DNA from: an uncultured Flavobacteriales bacterium
GTDB taxonomy: Bacteria > Bacteroidota > Bacteroidia > Flavobacteriales_G > NORP312
Length of the DNA stretch: 41,000 nt
Assembly (NCBI GenBank): GCA_905480125.1
Contig: CAJQPE010000042.1
Span: 1-41,000 of the forward strand
Reading direction: 5' to 3'
Part shown: positions 26,416 through 34,552 of the stretch, piece after piece
Layout: every line of letters starts with the position of its first letter
Position numbering within the stretch: the first letter of the stretch is position 1
Translations under genes and position numbers: made by a program
The notes under the pieces: model-generated
Told to the model about the DNA's origin: nothing
The model's database searches: none
Seen by the model: the letters and a program-made list of their open reading frames with translations, nothing else

Positions 26416-26652
26416 ATGAAAAGAGTCAATTCTTTTAATTCCAGAGTATTAAAAGTACTTCCAGTACTTTCAGCGCTTATTTTTCTTTCACTAGATAGTA
26501 TGTGCCTAACGTTAGCTCCAGGTGGAGGCCCACCTTGTGGTGGAGTATTTGGAGATTGCATTCCTATTGATGGAGGGGTTTCGTTTCTATTAGCAGCAGG
26601 AGCTGCATATGGTGGAAAAAAAGCTTACGACACTTGGAAAGAAAATTCATAA
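26416..26652 (+). CDS. PID-CTERM sorting-domain mini-protein
   Basis: The 78-residue protein has a signal peptide-like N-terminus (basic MKRVNSFNSRVLK, then a hydrophobic core to about residue 28). A short Gly/Pro/Cys-rich stretch follows (cysteines 30, 41 and 48). The PID-CTERM motif CIPIDGG lies at 48-54, with a hydrophobic helix (about 55-67) and a basic tail GGKKAYDTWKENS. This is the tripartite layout of exosortase substrates. Only about 20 residues remain between the two sorting signals. The exosortase gene starts 17 nt downstream, so this is probably its cognate substrate. I see no other PID-type tail in the window. Confidence 0.85.
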   Translation: MKRVNSFNSRVLKVLPVLSALIFLSLDSMCLTLAPGGGPPCGGVFGDCIPIDGGVSFLLAAGAAYGGKKAYDTWKENS

Positions 26653-26669
26653 CGCATTTTTAAAACTAA

Positions 26670-27203
26670 ATGCTTGAAAAAATTCGAACATTAGTTACAA
26701 ACCCACTGATTTTATTTTTTCTTAAGTCTTCTTTTTTATTTTTATTATGGATAATTGTATACGACTTTTGGATCAATCCAGCTCAAACATTTGATTTATT
26801 TGTAATTGATCAATTATTAACACAGGGGCGTTTTATTCTGGAACTATTAGGATATGAGCTTATTCCTGATGCAGTATATGACACTGATTATCGCACCCTT
26901 GGTTTAGACGGAACGCATGGTGTTTGGGTGGGCGACCCATGTAATGGCATCACTATTTTTGCGTTATTTGTCGGGTTTATAGTTGCATATCCCGGCAAAC
27001 TTTTACAGAAACTATGGTTTATACCCTTTGGTATAATAACCATTCACCTATTAAACGTTATTAGAATTGCCGCTTTATGTATAATACTTTTAGAGGCCCC
27101 AGACAAATTGGAATTTAACCATACATATGTATTTACTACTATAATTTATTCCTATATCTTTTTACTGTGGTACTGGTGGGCTAATAAACTGAGTAATGCA
27201 TAA
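26670..27203 (+). CDS. xrtX: Exosortase family protein, XrtX-like
   Basis: The 177-residue membrane protein has about five hydrophobic segments and the exosortase catalytic set. Cys91 is in WVGDPCNGITIFALFVGF, Arg132 in LLNVIRIAAL and His151 in FNHTYVF. Exosortases cleave CTERM tails at the inner membrane and pass the mature protein on for anchoring or export. The sequence fits the small Bacteroidota-specific branch (XrtF/XrtX); the choice of XrtX rests on memory of the GDPCNG text and on the neighbour. It overlaps the next gene by 8 nt and lies 17 nt after the PID-CTERM gene, giving a compact substrate-enzyme-partner cassette. Confidence 0.88.
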   Translation: MLEKIRTLVTNPLILFFLKSSFLFLLWIIVYDFWINPAQTFDLFVIDQLLTQGRFILELLGYELIPDAVYDTDYRTLGLDGTHGVWVGDPCNGITIFALFVGFIVAYPGKLLQKLWFIPFGIITIHLLNVIRIAALCIILLEAPDKLEFNHTYVFTTIIYSYIFLLWYWWANKLSNA

Positions 27204-27684
27204 ATCCAGATCAAAATTAAATTATGCACTAATCTGTATTATTTCGCTATTTATAATAGGATCTGGGTTCTTAAGAGATTCTATTTTTAGAACTATTAAT
27301 TGGCAAATTACAGCTTTCAAAACGGACAATCCCGCATTAGTAAGGTCTTCTTTCTATAATAAACTATTTCTCCAATTTAGCACGAATGAACTATATGCTG
27401 CTAAATGGATATTGACAATCATTTTTTCTATTTTATTTTTTGTATACACGCTTATTGGAACTCGATTAATATACCAAACGAAACACTATACAAAAATAAT
27501 TGCTATTTTATTCATTTCCGTATTTATTTTGTCTGCTCTAGCTTATGGTATTGGATATTTTACTGACAATTTATCCCAAGGCTATCACTTTGCACGAATA
27601 TTTATGGGTGCAGTACAAAGTCCATTTATTCTTCTGATTCTAATTCCTGCAATTAAACTATCTAAGCTTCAAAACTCTATATAA
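27196..27684 (+). CDS. Exosortase-associated membrane protein
   Basis: The 162-residue protein has a basic N-terminus and about four transmembrane segments (about 10-26, 72-92, 102-122 and 135-155). A conserved-looking periplasmic part lies between the first two, containing NWQITAFKTDNPALVRSSFYNK. Small proteins of this form accompany XrtX/XrtF exosortases in Bacteroidota and carry the name of exosortase-associated membrane proteins. The biochemical role is not known. It overlaps the exosortase gene by 8 nt and overlaps the convergent HTTM gene by 8 nt at its 3' end. Confidence 0.78.
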   Translation: MHKSRSKLNYALICIISLFIIGSGFLRDSIFRTINWQITAFKTDNPALVRSSFYNKLFLQFSTNELYAAKWILTIIFSILFFVYTLIGTRLIYQTKHYTKIIAILFISVFILSALAYGIGYFTDNLSQGYHFARIFMGAVQSPFILLILIPAIKLSKLQNSI

Positions 27685-28597
27685 ACTTAGGAAAAATTAC
27701 TCGGATTCTTTTTGCGGTGCAGTTGTCGATAAACAACAAATAGGAAGCAAGCATTATCAAACCAAAATCAACCAAACCATTTAATACTATAATTCCTACA
27801 TGCATTCCTGCACCAACTAACAACAACCATTTTTTTAAGGGCTTTATCCAAATTAATATCGCAAATGTCAACTGATAACCCAATGCTAAATAGTTACTGA
27901 AATACAATGCCAGGTCAGATTTAAACAGTTGATTTACTAGTGTCTGCTGACTAAAAAATGCAAAGTTCAACGTATAGTAAAATGCTTCACCTTCAAACCA
28001 CTCATTACCTATTAATTTGCTAATACCTGCAACGATGTATAGAATACAAATTTGAAGTTGTGCCATTAAAAAGGAAGTATTTGTAACAAGATTATTTGGA
28101 TAACTAAATATTTGATTGAAAATTGGTTGTTTATTTTCTGACATAAAAACGAAATATATTAACAATAACGAAGTTAATGTTGCGCTTCCATTGGTAATGT
28201 ATTCTCCTTTATTAAATAGATTTTCTGCAAAAAAGTAAACCAATACGCTCATAACTCTTACCAAAGGTTGTAAGCTACCTAAAACAATTGTTAAGAAAAG
28301 ACCGCCTATAAACCACAAGTAATAATCTTGAAACTGCTCTGTAAAAAGCAGCCGCACTGCCCAACCAAACCAATCGGGTACCTGCTCATTGCCATAACGC
28401 AACGATTCTGGTCCGAAAAAATACTTCAAACGAGGAAGAAGCATTAAGAAGTAGATAAAAATTGTTAGGTATACGCCCCTGCGCGCCAACCAAATTCTAT
28501 CTGAATTATCTTTTTCAGTAAACTCAGTAGCTAAACAATCAACTCTTTCTAGAAACCTATTCAATATCGACAATGGGGTACAAATTATCAAGTTCAA
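27677..28597 (-). CDS. HTTM-domain membrane protein (gamma-carboxylase-like)
   Basis: The 306-residue polytopic protein reads like the HTTM family, which shares its core with vitamin K-dependent gamma-glutamyl carboxylase. The text YIVAGISKLIGNEWFEGEAFYYTL matches the signature helix with a conserved Lys and a Trp-x-x-Gly pair. About eight hydrophobic segments follow. The natural function in bacteria is unresolved. The ATG at 28597 lies 41 nt inside the DUF5819-like gene; an in-frame TTG at 28564 would reduce the overlap to 8 nt and is an equally plausible start. Proteins of this kind are often paired with DUF5819-type partners, as here. Confidence 0.85.
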   Translation of the reverse strand: MNLIICTPLSILNRFLERVDCLATEFTEKDNSDRIWLARRGVYLTIFIYFLMLLPRLKYFFGPESLRYGNEQVPDWFGWAVRLLFTEQFQDYYLWFIGGLFLTIVLGSLQPLVRVMSVLVYFFAENLFNKGEYITNGSATLTSLLLIYFVFMSENKQPIFNQIFSYPNNLVTNTSFLMAQLQICILYIVAGISKLIGNEWFEGEAFYYTLNFAFFSQQTLVNQLFKSDLALYFSNYLALGYQLTFAILIWIKPLKKWLLLVGAGMHVGIIVLNGLVDFGLIMLASYLLFIDNCTAKRIRVIFPKFI

Positions 28598-29171
28598 TTT
28601 TTCGCGCTAAATATCTATCCTTCATAGGGTTAAATAACACATTAACAGTTGCAAAACGCAAAGCAATTATATTTTGATTTGGATAATCAATCTCTGACCA
28701 TTGTTGGAAATATTGAACAGCATTTTTATTTGCCCAGGTCGTTTTTAAAATTTCTGGATAATCCTCATGACTTTCATACTTGACTTTATCTTCATAAAGT
28801 AATCTTAAGCTCATGTCGTGTATAACATATCTGTGACCATCAATTCCAAAACGATTTGCTTGATGTTTCGCAATCAATGGTCGAGCTGGATCTCTCCAAT
28901 CAGACCAAGTTTTATCTTCAAATTGAACTTTATAATACATGTAAAGATCCTTCATTGGTGGTTCAGGAGCAAACAACTTCCAGTCTTGATGAAACCATGG
29001 CAACATATAAGCCCCTACATATCTATTAAAAATAGCTGGCGTAAATCGAGCTTCCGTTACATATACAATCGTAGCAAATAAATGCCAGAAAAAAACCGTC
29101 AAAACAGTTAACAATATGAACCTTTTATAGACTTTCAAACCTTTGAAAATTGATCTAAACAAATTAACCAA
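28557..29171 (-). CDS. DUF5819-like membrane-anchored protein
   Basis: The 204-residue protein has one N-terminal transmembrane helix (about 18-38) and a soluble domain outside the membrane. The text YMLPWFHQDWKLFAPEPPMKDLYMYYKV, here quoted only in part as FHQDWKLFAPEPP, is the family hallmark. The conserved Trp-Leu-Phe-Ala-Pro pattern and following W-x-D-W-R-D fit DUF5819. The gene precedes and overlaps the HTTM gene, which suggests a two-protein complex with coupled translation. No catalytic motif is visible. It is divergent from glyA. Confidence 0.8.
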   Translation of the reverse strand: MVNLFRSIFKGLKVYKRFILLTVLTVFFWHLFATIVYVTEARFTPAIFNRYVGAYMLPWFHQDWKLFAPEPPMKDLYMYYKVQFEDKTWSDWRDPARPLIAKHQANRFGIDGHRYVIHDMSLRLLYEDKVKYESHEDYPEILKTTWANKNAVQYFQQWSEIDYPNQNIIALRFATVNVLFNPMKDRYLARKIELDNLYPIVDIE

Positions 29172-29198
29172 AAAAACTGCTATCCTATCTATTATTTC

Positions 29199-29206
29199 TA
29201 ATTTTG
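29199..29206 (+). promoter_or_regulatory. -7 promoter box TAATTTTG of glyA
   Basis: This exact TAnnTTTG match lies 19 nt before the glyA start codon, in the 54-nt divergent gap. No -33 TTG is seen at the usual distance. Confidence 0.6.
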
Positions 29207-29225
29207 CAAAACCAAATCAGATAAA

Positions 29226-30521
29226 ATGGAAACAGACCAGCAAATATTTGACTTAATTGATGATGAATTTGACAGACAAGTTGAAGGAATAGAACTTATC
29301 GCTTCAGAAAATTATGTAAGTGATCAAGTAATGGAAGCCATGGGCTCCGTATTAACTAATAAATATGCTGAAGGACTGCCTGGAAAAAGGTATTATGGAG
29401 GTTGCCAAATTGTCGACCAGGTTGAGCGACTAGCTATCGATAGATTAAAGACCTTATTTAATGCACAATGGGCGAATGTTCAACCGCACTCGGGAGCTAA
29501 TGCGAATGGGGCGGTTATGTTAGGTTTACTTAACCCAGGTGATACTATTTTAGGTTTCGACTTATCGCATGGGGGGCATTTAACTCACGGCTCTCCAGTT
29601 AACTTCTCAGGAAAAACATACAAGGCAACGTTTTATGGTGTTAACAAAACAACTGAACAAGTAGATTATGATGCAATGGAAGCTACAGCCAAAGCTGAAA
29701 AGCCTAAATTAATAATTGCAGGTGCATCCTCTTATTCTAGAGATTGGAATTATGCGAGAATGAGAGAAATAGCGGACGGTATAGGAGCTTTACTAATGGC
29801 TGATATTTCTCACCCTGCGGGCTTAATTTCTAGAGGATTATTAAATGACCCTATGCCTCATTGCCATGTTATTACATCTACAACTCACAAGACTCTTAGA
29901 GGACCTAGAGGTGGGGTAATTATGATGGGTAAAGACTTCGAGAATCCAATGGGTCTTAAAACAATGAAAGGAGCCACTAAAACAATGTCGCAAGTTCTAG
30001 ACGGGGCCGTTTTTCCTGGCACACAAGGTGGGCCACTAGAACATATTATTGCTGCAAAAGCTATTGCTTTTCGTGAAGCATTAACTGACCCCTATATGGA
30101 CTATTGCGTTCAAGTAATGAAAAACGCGAAACTTATGGCTGAATGTTTTGTTGGCAAAGGCTATCATGTTATTTCTGGAGGGACCGATAATCATTCTATG
30201 TTAATTGATTTACGCTCTAAAAACATCACAGGTAAGCTAGCCGAAAACACATTAGGAAAGGCTGATATAACAGTTAATAAAAACATGGTGCCTTTTGATG
30301 ATAAATCACCATTTGTAACTTCTGGCATCCGTATTGGAACTCCTGCTATAACAAGCAGAGGCCTAACAGAAGAGCACATTCCGCAAATTGTAGAGTACAT
30401 TGACGACATTTTAACTTCACCAGAAGACGAAATAAAAATTGCTGCAGCTAAGACTTCAATAAACGAATGGATGGAAAACTACCCCTTATTTTCTCAACAA
30501 AACACAAAAACGCATGCTTAA
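29226..30521 (+). CDS. glyA: Serine hydroxymethyltransferase
   Basis: The 431-residue PLP enzyme interconverts serine and glycine with tetrahydrofolate as one-carbon carrier. Visible hallmarks are [37 protein letters not shown], the ANANGAV substrate loop, DISHPAGLI and the PLP-lysine motif [14 protein letters not shown] (Lys near residue 222). The C-terminal section with [13 protein letters not shown] is complete. It is a cytoplasmic homodimer or tetramer that feeds folate metabolism. Its end overlaps the fahA start by 8 nt, so the two are translationally coupled. The -7 box upstream supports the chosen ATG. Confidence 0.97.
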   Translation: METDQQIFDLIDDEFDRQVEGIELIASENYVSDQVMEAMGSVLTNKYAEGLPGKRYYGGCQIVDQVERLAIDRLKTLFNAQWANVQPHSGANANGAVMLGLLNPGDTILGFDLSHGGHLTHGSPVNFSGKTYKATFYGVNKTTEQVDYDAMEATAKAEKPKLIIAGASSYSRDWNYARMREIADGIGALLMADISHPAGLISRGLLNDPMPHCHVITSTTHKTLRGPRGGVIMMGKDFENPMGLKTMKGATKTMSQVLDGAVFPGTQGGPLEHIIAAKAIAFREALTDPYMDYCVQVMKNAKLMAECFVGKGYHVISGGTDNHSMLIDLRSKNITGKLAENTLGKADITVNKNMVPFDDKSPFVTSGIRIGTPAITSRGLTEEHIPQIVEYIDDILTSPEDEIKIAAAKTSINEWMENYPLFSQQNTKTHA

Positions 30522-31782
30522 TATTAAAGCTAATAACCCGAATTTAAAATCGTGGGTATCAGTGCCTGAAAACTCTGATTTCCCTATTCAAAATTTACCT
30601 TTCGGAATTTTCTCAATCAATGAAGAATATCCTAGAGTTGGTGTTGCTATTGGTGATAAAATACTAGATCTAAAAGCAATATTTGAACTTGGGCACTTAT
30701 CAGGTCTACCTTTCAAAGCTTCTGATTTCGACTCTGAATACCTTAATTCAATGATGATGCACGGTAAAGAAGGCACCAGAGCTTTGCGCGATAGAATTTC
30801 TGAATTGCTTAATATTGAAAACACAGAATTGAAAGGAGATGCTGAAAAAGTACTCTTCAATCAAAATGAAGCGCAAATGCACCTCCCCGTTATGGTTGGT
30901 GATTATACGGATTTCTATTCTAGCGAGCAACATGCTTATAATGTAGGATGTATGTTTAGAGATCCTGCTAATGCATTATTACCAAACTGGAAGCATATCC
31001 CCGTTGGGTATCACGGAAGGGCTTCTTCTATTATTCCTTCCGGACAATCAATTCACAGACCTAAGGGGCAGCAAAAACCCAGTGAAACTGAACCGCCTGT
31101 TTTTGGACCGTGTAAATTACTAGATTTTGAATTGGAAATGGCTTTCATTACCTATGAGGGTAAAGAGCTTGGAGACTCCATTACGACAGCCGAAGCTGAC
31201 GATTATATTTTTGGAATGACACTATTTAATGATTGGTCAGCAAGAGATATTCAAAAGTGGGAATATGTGCCGTTAGGGCCATTTTTAGCAAAAAACTTCG
31301 CCAGCTCAACTTCTTGTTGGGTCGTTACTTTAGATGCTTTGGAGCCTTATAGAGTTCCTGGACCAATTCAAGACCCTAAAGTTTTATCATACCTAGAATA
31401 CTCAGGTGATAAGCACATTGCTATTGATTTAGAAGTTCTAATCCAACCAGAAAATGGTGAAGAAAATAAAGTATGCCACTCTAACTACAAACACATGTAC
31501 TGGAACATGAACCAGCAATTGGCTCATCATACAGCTAACGGGTGTGATATTCACGCAGGAGACATGATGGCATCAGGTACCATTAGCGGCGGTAAAGAAG
31601 GAGAGTATGGCTCTATGTTGGAAATTTCTTGGAAAGGAACAAAGCCATTTAAAATGAATGATGGCTCTGAGCGCAAATTTATTCAAGATTCTGATACTGT
31701 AATCATGCGAGGATATGCACAAAAAGGTGATTTACGTATTGGATTTGGAGAAGTGAGTAGTAAGGTCTTGCCAGCTAAATAA
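30514..31782 (+). CDS. fahA: Fumarylacetoacetase
   Basis: The 422-residue enzyme performs the last step of tyrosine catabolism, splitting fumarylacetoacetate into fumarate and acetoacetate. The SH3-like N-terminal domain (about 1-120) contains NLPFGIFS. The catalytic domain includes [18 protein letters not shown] (metal Asp and catalytic His), [20 protein letters not shown] with the metal Glu residues, and [14 protein letters not shown]. The closing MASGTISGG and FGEV segments are intact. The overlap with glyA makes co-expression certain if the ATG is correct. No other tyrosine catabolic gene is in the window. Length matches the eukaryotic-type enzyme. Confidence 0.96.
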   Translation: MLNIKANNPNLKSWVSVPENSDFPIQNLPFGIFSINEEYPRVGVAIGDKILDLKAIFELGHLSGLPFKASDFDSEYLNSMMMHGKEGTRALRDRISELLNIENTELKGDAEKVLFNQNEAQMHLPVMVGDYTDFYSSEQHAYNVGCMFRDPANALLPNWKHIPVGYHGRASSIIPSGQSIHRPKGQQKPSETEPPVFGPCKLLDFELEMAFITYEGKELGDSITTAEADDYIFGMTLFNDWSARDIQKWEYVPLGPFLAKNFASSTSCWVVTLDALEPYRVPGPIQDPKVLSYLEYSGDKHIAIDLEVLIQPENGEENKVCHSNYKHMYWNMNQQLAHHTANGCDIHAGDMMASGTISGGKEGEYGSMLEISWKGTKPFKMNDGSERKFIQDSDTVIMRGYAQKGDLRIGFGEVSSKVLPAK

Positions 31783-31915
31783 ATTTAAATCTAATTTCTG
31801 ACTTTTGTTTATAAATTAATGATGACGTAAATTAAAAATAGGGGCAAGTAATCCATCTCACAGTAAAACAAAAACCCCTTAACTGCGCATAATGTTCAAT
31901 TACACTCTGTATTAT

Positions 31916-33652
31916 CTAGACCTCTGCTTTGGGTTTATTTAACTCTCTTACGGCTTTAGAAACTGCTTTACGTTTTTGCGTCCAAGCATCAACTTTTACT
32001 TGAACAGCGTCTATTTTCTCTTGCACTTCTGCTTTCATTTTATCAGCAGCAGCGCCTTTTGAGAAACCAAAGAAACTTAAGTTGTTTTCGTACTGTAATA
32101 CCTCTTTGTTTAGCTTATCAATTTGCTCATTGATAAAGCGCTGCTCATCTTTTAAAAGGTGTTCACCGTTATCTTTACCTTTTAAACTATCAATTTTATC
32201 ATTGAATTTCTGCGCTTCGATAGCGTTTTTGTCTAAACCTAATTTATCGTAAAGAGAGTCAATTGCTTTGCGGTACTTTTCATTGATATCACCTAGACTC
32301 TTTTTAGGTACCATGCCTAAATCATCCCACTCGCTGCGATACGTTTTAATTTGTTCAGCACCTTTTTCCTTTTCAATTTTAGCTTTTCCTAAACGAGTAA
32401 TGAAAGCCTCTTTCTTTTTTAAGTTTTCAGCCAATCTATCATCAAGCGTATCGTAGTATTCTTTTTTCGCATTAAAAAAAGCATCACATGCATTTCTAAA
32501 CTTATTCCAAAGATATTGTTCTGCCTTTTGCCCTGCAGGTCCAACATTTTTCCAATCTTTTTGAAGTTTTATCATTTGAAAAGAAGTTTCTTTCCAATCT
32601 GTTAAATTTTTCAGTTTTTCTGCTTGTTCAACTAATTTCTCCTTTTTAGCTTTATTAGTATCCCACTTTTCTTTCTCTACTCCAAAAAATTCTCCTTTTT
32701 TGTCAAAGAAACTGTTACACGCTATTTTAAATTCTTCCCAAATTTTATCATTGTATTTTTTCTCTGCAAATCCTATCGATTTCCATTCCTTTTGAATAGC
32801 CAAAACTTCTTCTGTTTTCTTCTTCCAAGTTTTAACGCTATCAATTTCTTGTCCAACAATAACTGTAACATTAGCAAGTAGCTCTTGCTTCTTTTCTAAG
32901 TTGTTTTTTCTTTGTTCTTTTATATCAGTAAAGTGTGCTTTAATCCGATCATATACTAGCTTAGAAGCTACCCTAAATTCGTCTCGTATGCGCTCCCAAT
33001 CATCTCGGCTAACTGGACCTACCTCATCCCATTCGCTTAAATAAGTTCCAGATAGCGTTCGAGTTGTTTTAATGCTTTTCTCTTCAATAAGAGCTCGCAT
33101 TTTCAAGATTAACTCCTCACGCTGCTTTAGATTCTTTTTGAAATCGTTATCTTTTAGCTCTTTATAAATATTTATGTGGTAGAAAAACTCCTCTAGTAGT
33201 TTACTGTAGTCGTTTTGTAAATCTTTGTAGGCATGAGGAGAAACTTCACCAGTTGCTTTCCATTTATCTTTTACAGCCGTCATGCGGTTAAATGCTTTCG
33301 ATATATTTTCTTCATTATGAATTATATCTCTTAACTCTTCGATAAGGTGCTGTTTAGTCTTAAGATTTTGTTCTTGACCGTTTTTGATATCGTTTTCCTT
33401 CTTTTGCTTTTTATCGTTAACCGTTGCAATCAAACTATCAAATTTCTCCTCTCCTTCCAATTTTGGAGCTATAAAATCTTTTGGTTCCCCACCACCCCCA
33501 ATAAAATCTTCTAAATTTTTATTGGTTTCCGTTTCTAGAGTTTTCCCAAAAGCTCTTTTTAGAGCTTCGACTTCTTTTAGAATATCATTAACATCAACAT
33601 CTCGGTTAACGATTTCTTCAAGTTTGACTAATAATTCATTACGTGCTTCCAT
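31916..33652 (-). CDS. DUF349 repeat protein
   Basis: The 578-residue soluble, charged and helical protein holds five recognisable DUF349 repeats, each of the form W-x-x-(I/V/L)-G-(P/x)...x-(F/Y). Examples are WKATGEVSPHAYKDLQ, WDEVGPVSRDDWERI, WKSIGFAEKKYNDKIWEEF, WKNVGPAGQKAEQYLWNKF and WDDLGMVPKKSLGDI. A long coiled coil follows near the C-terminus. The biochemical function of DUF349 proteins in Bacteroidota is not established. The gene is monocistronic and convergent with fahA. A perfect -7 box is located 22 nt before its ATG, which supports the chosen start. Confidence 0.9.
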   Translation of the reverse strand: MEARNELLVKLEEIVNRDVDVNDILKEVEALKRAFGKTLETETNKNLEDFIGGGGEPKDFIAPKLEGEEKFDSLIATVNDKKQKKENDIKNGQEQNLKTKQHLIEELRDIIHNEENISKAFNRMTAVKDKWKATGEVSPHAYKDLQNDYSKLLEEFFYHINIYKELKDNDFKKNLKQREELILKMRALIEEKSIKTTRTLSGTYLSEWDEVGPVSRDDWERIRDEFRVASKLVYDRIKAHFTDIKEQRKNNLEKKQELLANVTVIVGQEIDSVKTWKKKTEEVLAIQKEWKSIGFAEKKYNDKIWEEFKIACNSFFDKKGEFFGVEKEKWDTNKAKKEKLVEQAEKLKNLTDWKETSFQMIKLQKDWKNVGPAGQKAEQYLWNKFRNACDAFFNAKKEYYDTLDDRLAENLKKKEAFITRLGKAKIEKEKGAEQIKTYRSEWDDLGMVPKKSLGDINEKYRKAIDSLYDKLGLDKNAIEAQKFNDKIDSLKGKDNGEHLLKDEQRFINEQIDKLNKEVLQYENNLSFFGFSKGAAADKMKAEVQEKIDAVQVKVDAWTQKRKAVSKAVRELNKPKAEV

Positions 33653-33674
33653 GATAGTGCATTTACATAGGGCT

Positions 33675-33682
33675 CAAAAGTA
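33675..33682 (-). promoter_or_regulatory. -7 promoter box TACTTTTG of the DUF349 gene
   Basis: Read on the minus strand, the sequence is an exact TAnnTTTG match, 22 nt before the ATG at 33652. No TTG is seen at -33. Confidence 0.6.
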
Positions 33683-33938
33683 AGGAATTGGGTTGTTTAA
33701 ATAAAAATGAAAAGAATCAATTTCATCTTAATCGCACCTTTTTTGTGATTTCAAGCGAATAGAATCATAAATACAAATAGTACCATGAAAATAGATACTA
33801 AATAATTTTAGATAATTCAGCAATAGTTAATAATAAAAAATGCTAATTATAAGAAGGGTTAAAAAATTCAATCTTTCAACTCCTCTAATAATGAAGAACT
33901 AATTAATTTTCTGACCTAAGCAAAGAATAAATATATTG

Positions 33939-33946
33939 TATTTTTG
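33939..33946 (+). promoter_or_regulatory. -7 promoter box TATTTTTG of the SlyD-like gene
   Basis: This exact TAnnTTTG match lies 22 nt before the ATG at 33969. An in-frame ATG-like start at 33936 overlaps the box and can be excluded as the real start. Confidence 0.6.
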
Positions 33947-33968
33947 CACTTTTAAAAACAGAAAACAA

Positions 33969-34454
33969 ATGAAAATTGAAGCAAATACAGTCGTGCATAT
34001 GCACTATAAATTGACCAACGCTAACAATGAGGTGCTCGATAATTCAGAAGGGCAAGAGCCTTTAGCATACATTCATGGAATTGGAAATATAATACCCGGC
34101 CTTGAGAAAGAAATGGAGGGCAAAAAAGTTGGAGATAAAATTTCTGCACGCGTTGCGCCTCAAGATGGATATGGTGAAATTAGAGATGAATTAATTCAAA
34201 TTGTTCCTAAAGCTGGTTTTGATGGTGGTAAAGATGAATTACAAATTGGTATGCAAGTTCAAGTTGAAACAAATGAAGGCGGCCAAGTAGCAAACGTCAC
34301 AAATATTGATGGAGAAGATGTTACTCTTGATCTAAATCATCCTTTAGCTGGTATAGAATTAAATTTTGACGTAGAAGTAATGGAAATAAGAAAAGCCACA
34401 ACTGAGGAATTAGAGCATAAACATGTTCATGGCCCTGGAGGACACCAGCATTAA
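33969..34454 (+). CDS. SlyD-like FKBP-type peptidyl-prolyl isomerase
   Basis: Starting at MKIEANTVVHMHYKL (33969) gives 161 residues. The FKBP half has NNEVLDNSEGQEPLAYIHG and IIPGLEKEMEGKKVGDK. The insert-in-flap chaperone domain lies at about 70-130. It returns with LNHPLAGIELNFDVEVMEI, the hallmark of SlyD proteins. The short His-rich tail HKHVHGPGGHQH could bind nickel or zinc. The enzyme speeds cis-trans proline isomerisation and assists folding in the cytoplasm. The gene is monocistronic, with a strong terminator 15 nt downstream. The chosen start is supported by the -7 box. All core motifs are intact. Confidence 0.93.
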   Translation: MKIEANTVVHMHYKLTNANNEVLDNSEGQEPLAYIHGIGNIIPGLEKEMEGKKVGDKISARVAPQDGYGEIRDELIQIVPKAGFDGGKDELQIGMQVQVETNEGGQVANVTNIDGEDVTLDLNHPLAGIELNFDVEVMEIRKATTEELEHKHVHGPGGHQH

Positions 34455-34469
34455 TAGAGCATTATTGTT

Positions 34470-34507
34470 AAGGCCCTTTTGATATTAGCAGAAGGGCTTT
34501 TTTTTAT
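34470..34507 (+). terminator. Rho-independent terminator of the SlyD-like gene
   Basis: GCCCTT and AAGGGC form a stem that A/T and G/T pairs extend on the outside. The loop has about 13 nt, and a run of eight or more T follows (TTTTTTTTATT). It starts 15 nt after the stop codon. This is the best terminator in the window. Confidence 0.85.
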
Positions 34508-34552
34508 TCCTATGCTTCAAATTGATTAGTTTTACAATTCTAAAATTCGAAG

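Larger units (their letters stand above)
33653..33968. other. Divergent intergenic region between the DUF349 and SlyD-like genes
   Basis: This 316-nt, very AT-rich stretch holds a promoter at each end (33675-33682 minus, 33939-33946 plus). In the middle I see only short runs of A/T, a 13-codon frame at 33708 and no clear inverted repeat, tRNA or conserved RNA fold. Confidence 0.6.

Noticed and set aside
31783-31915. AGGGG...CCCCT pair as fahA terminator
   Set aside because: The arms are only 5 bp with a loop of more than 30 nt, and no T-run follows on the plus strand.
33936-33968. Upstream start of the SlyD-like gene
   Set aside because: It lies on the -7 box, and the FKBP domain begins directly at 33969.
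33653-33968. Possible small RNA or tRNA in the long divergent gap
   Set aside because: No cloverleaf, T-run terminator or strong stem was found, only AT-rich sequence with a promoter at each end.
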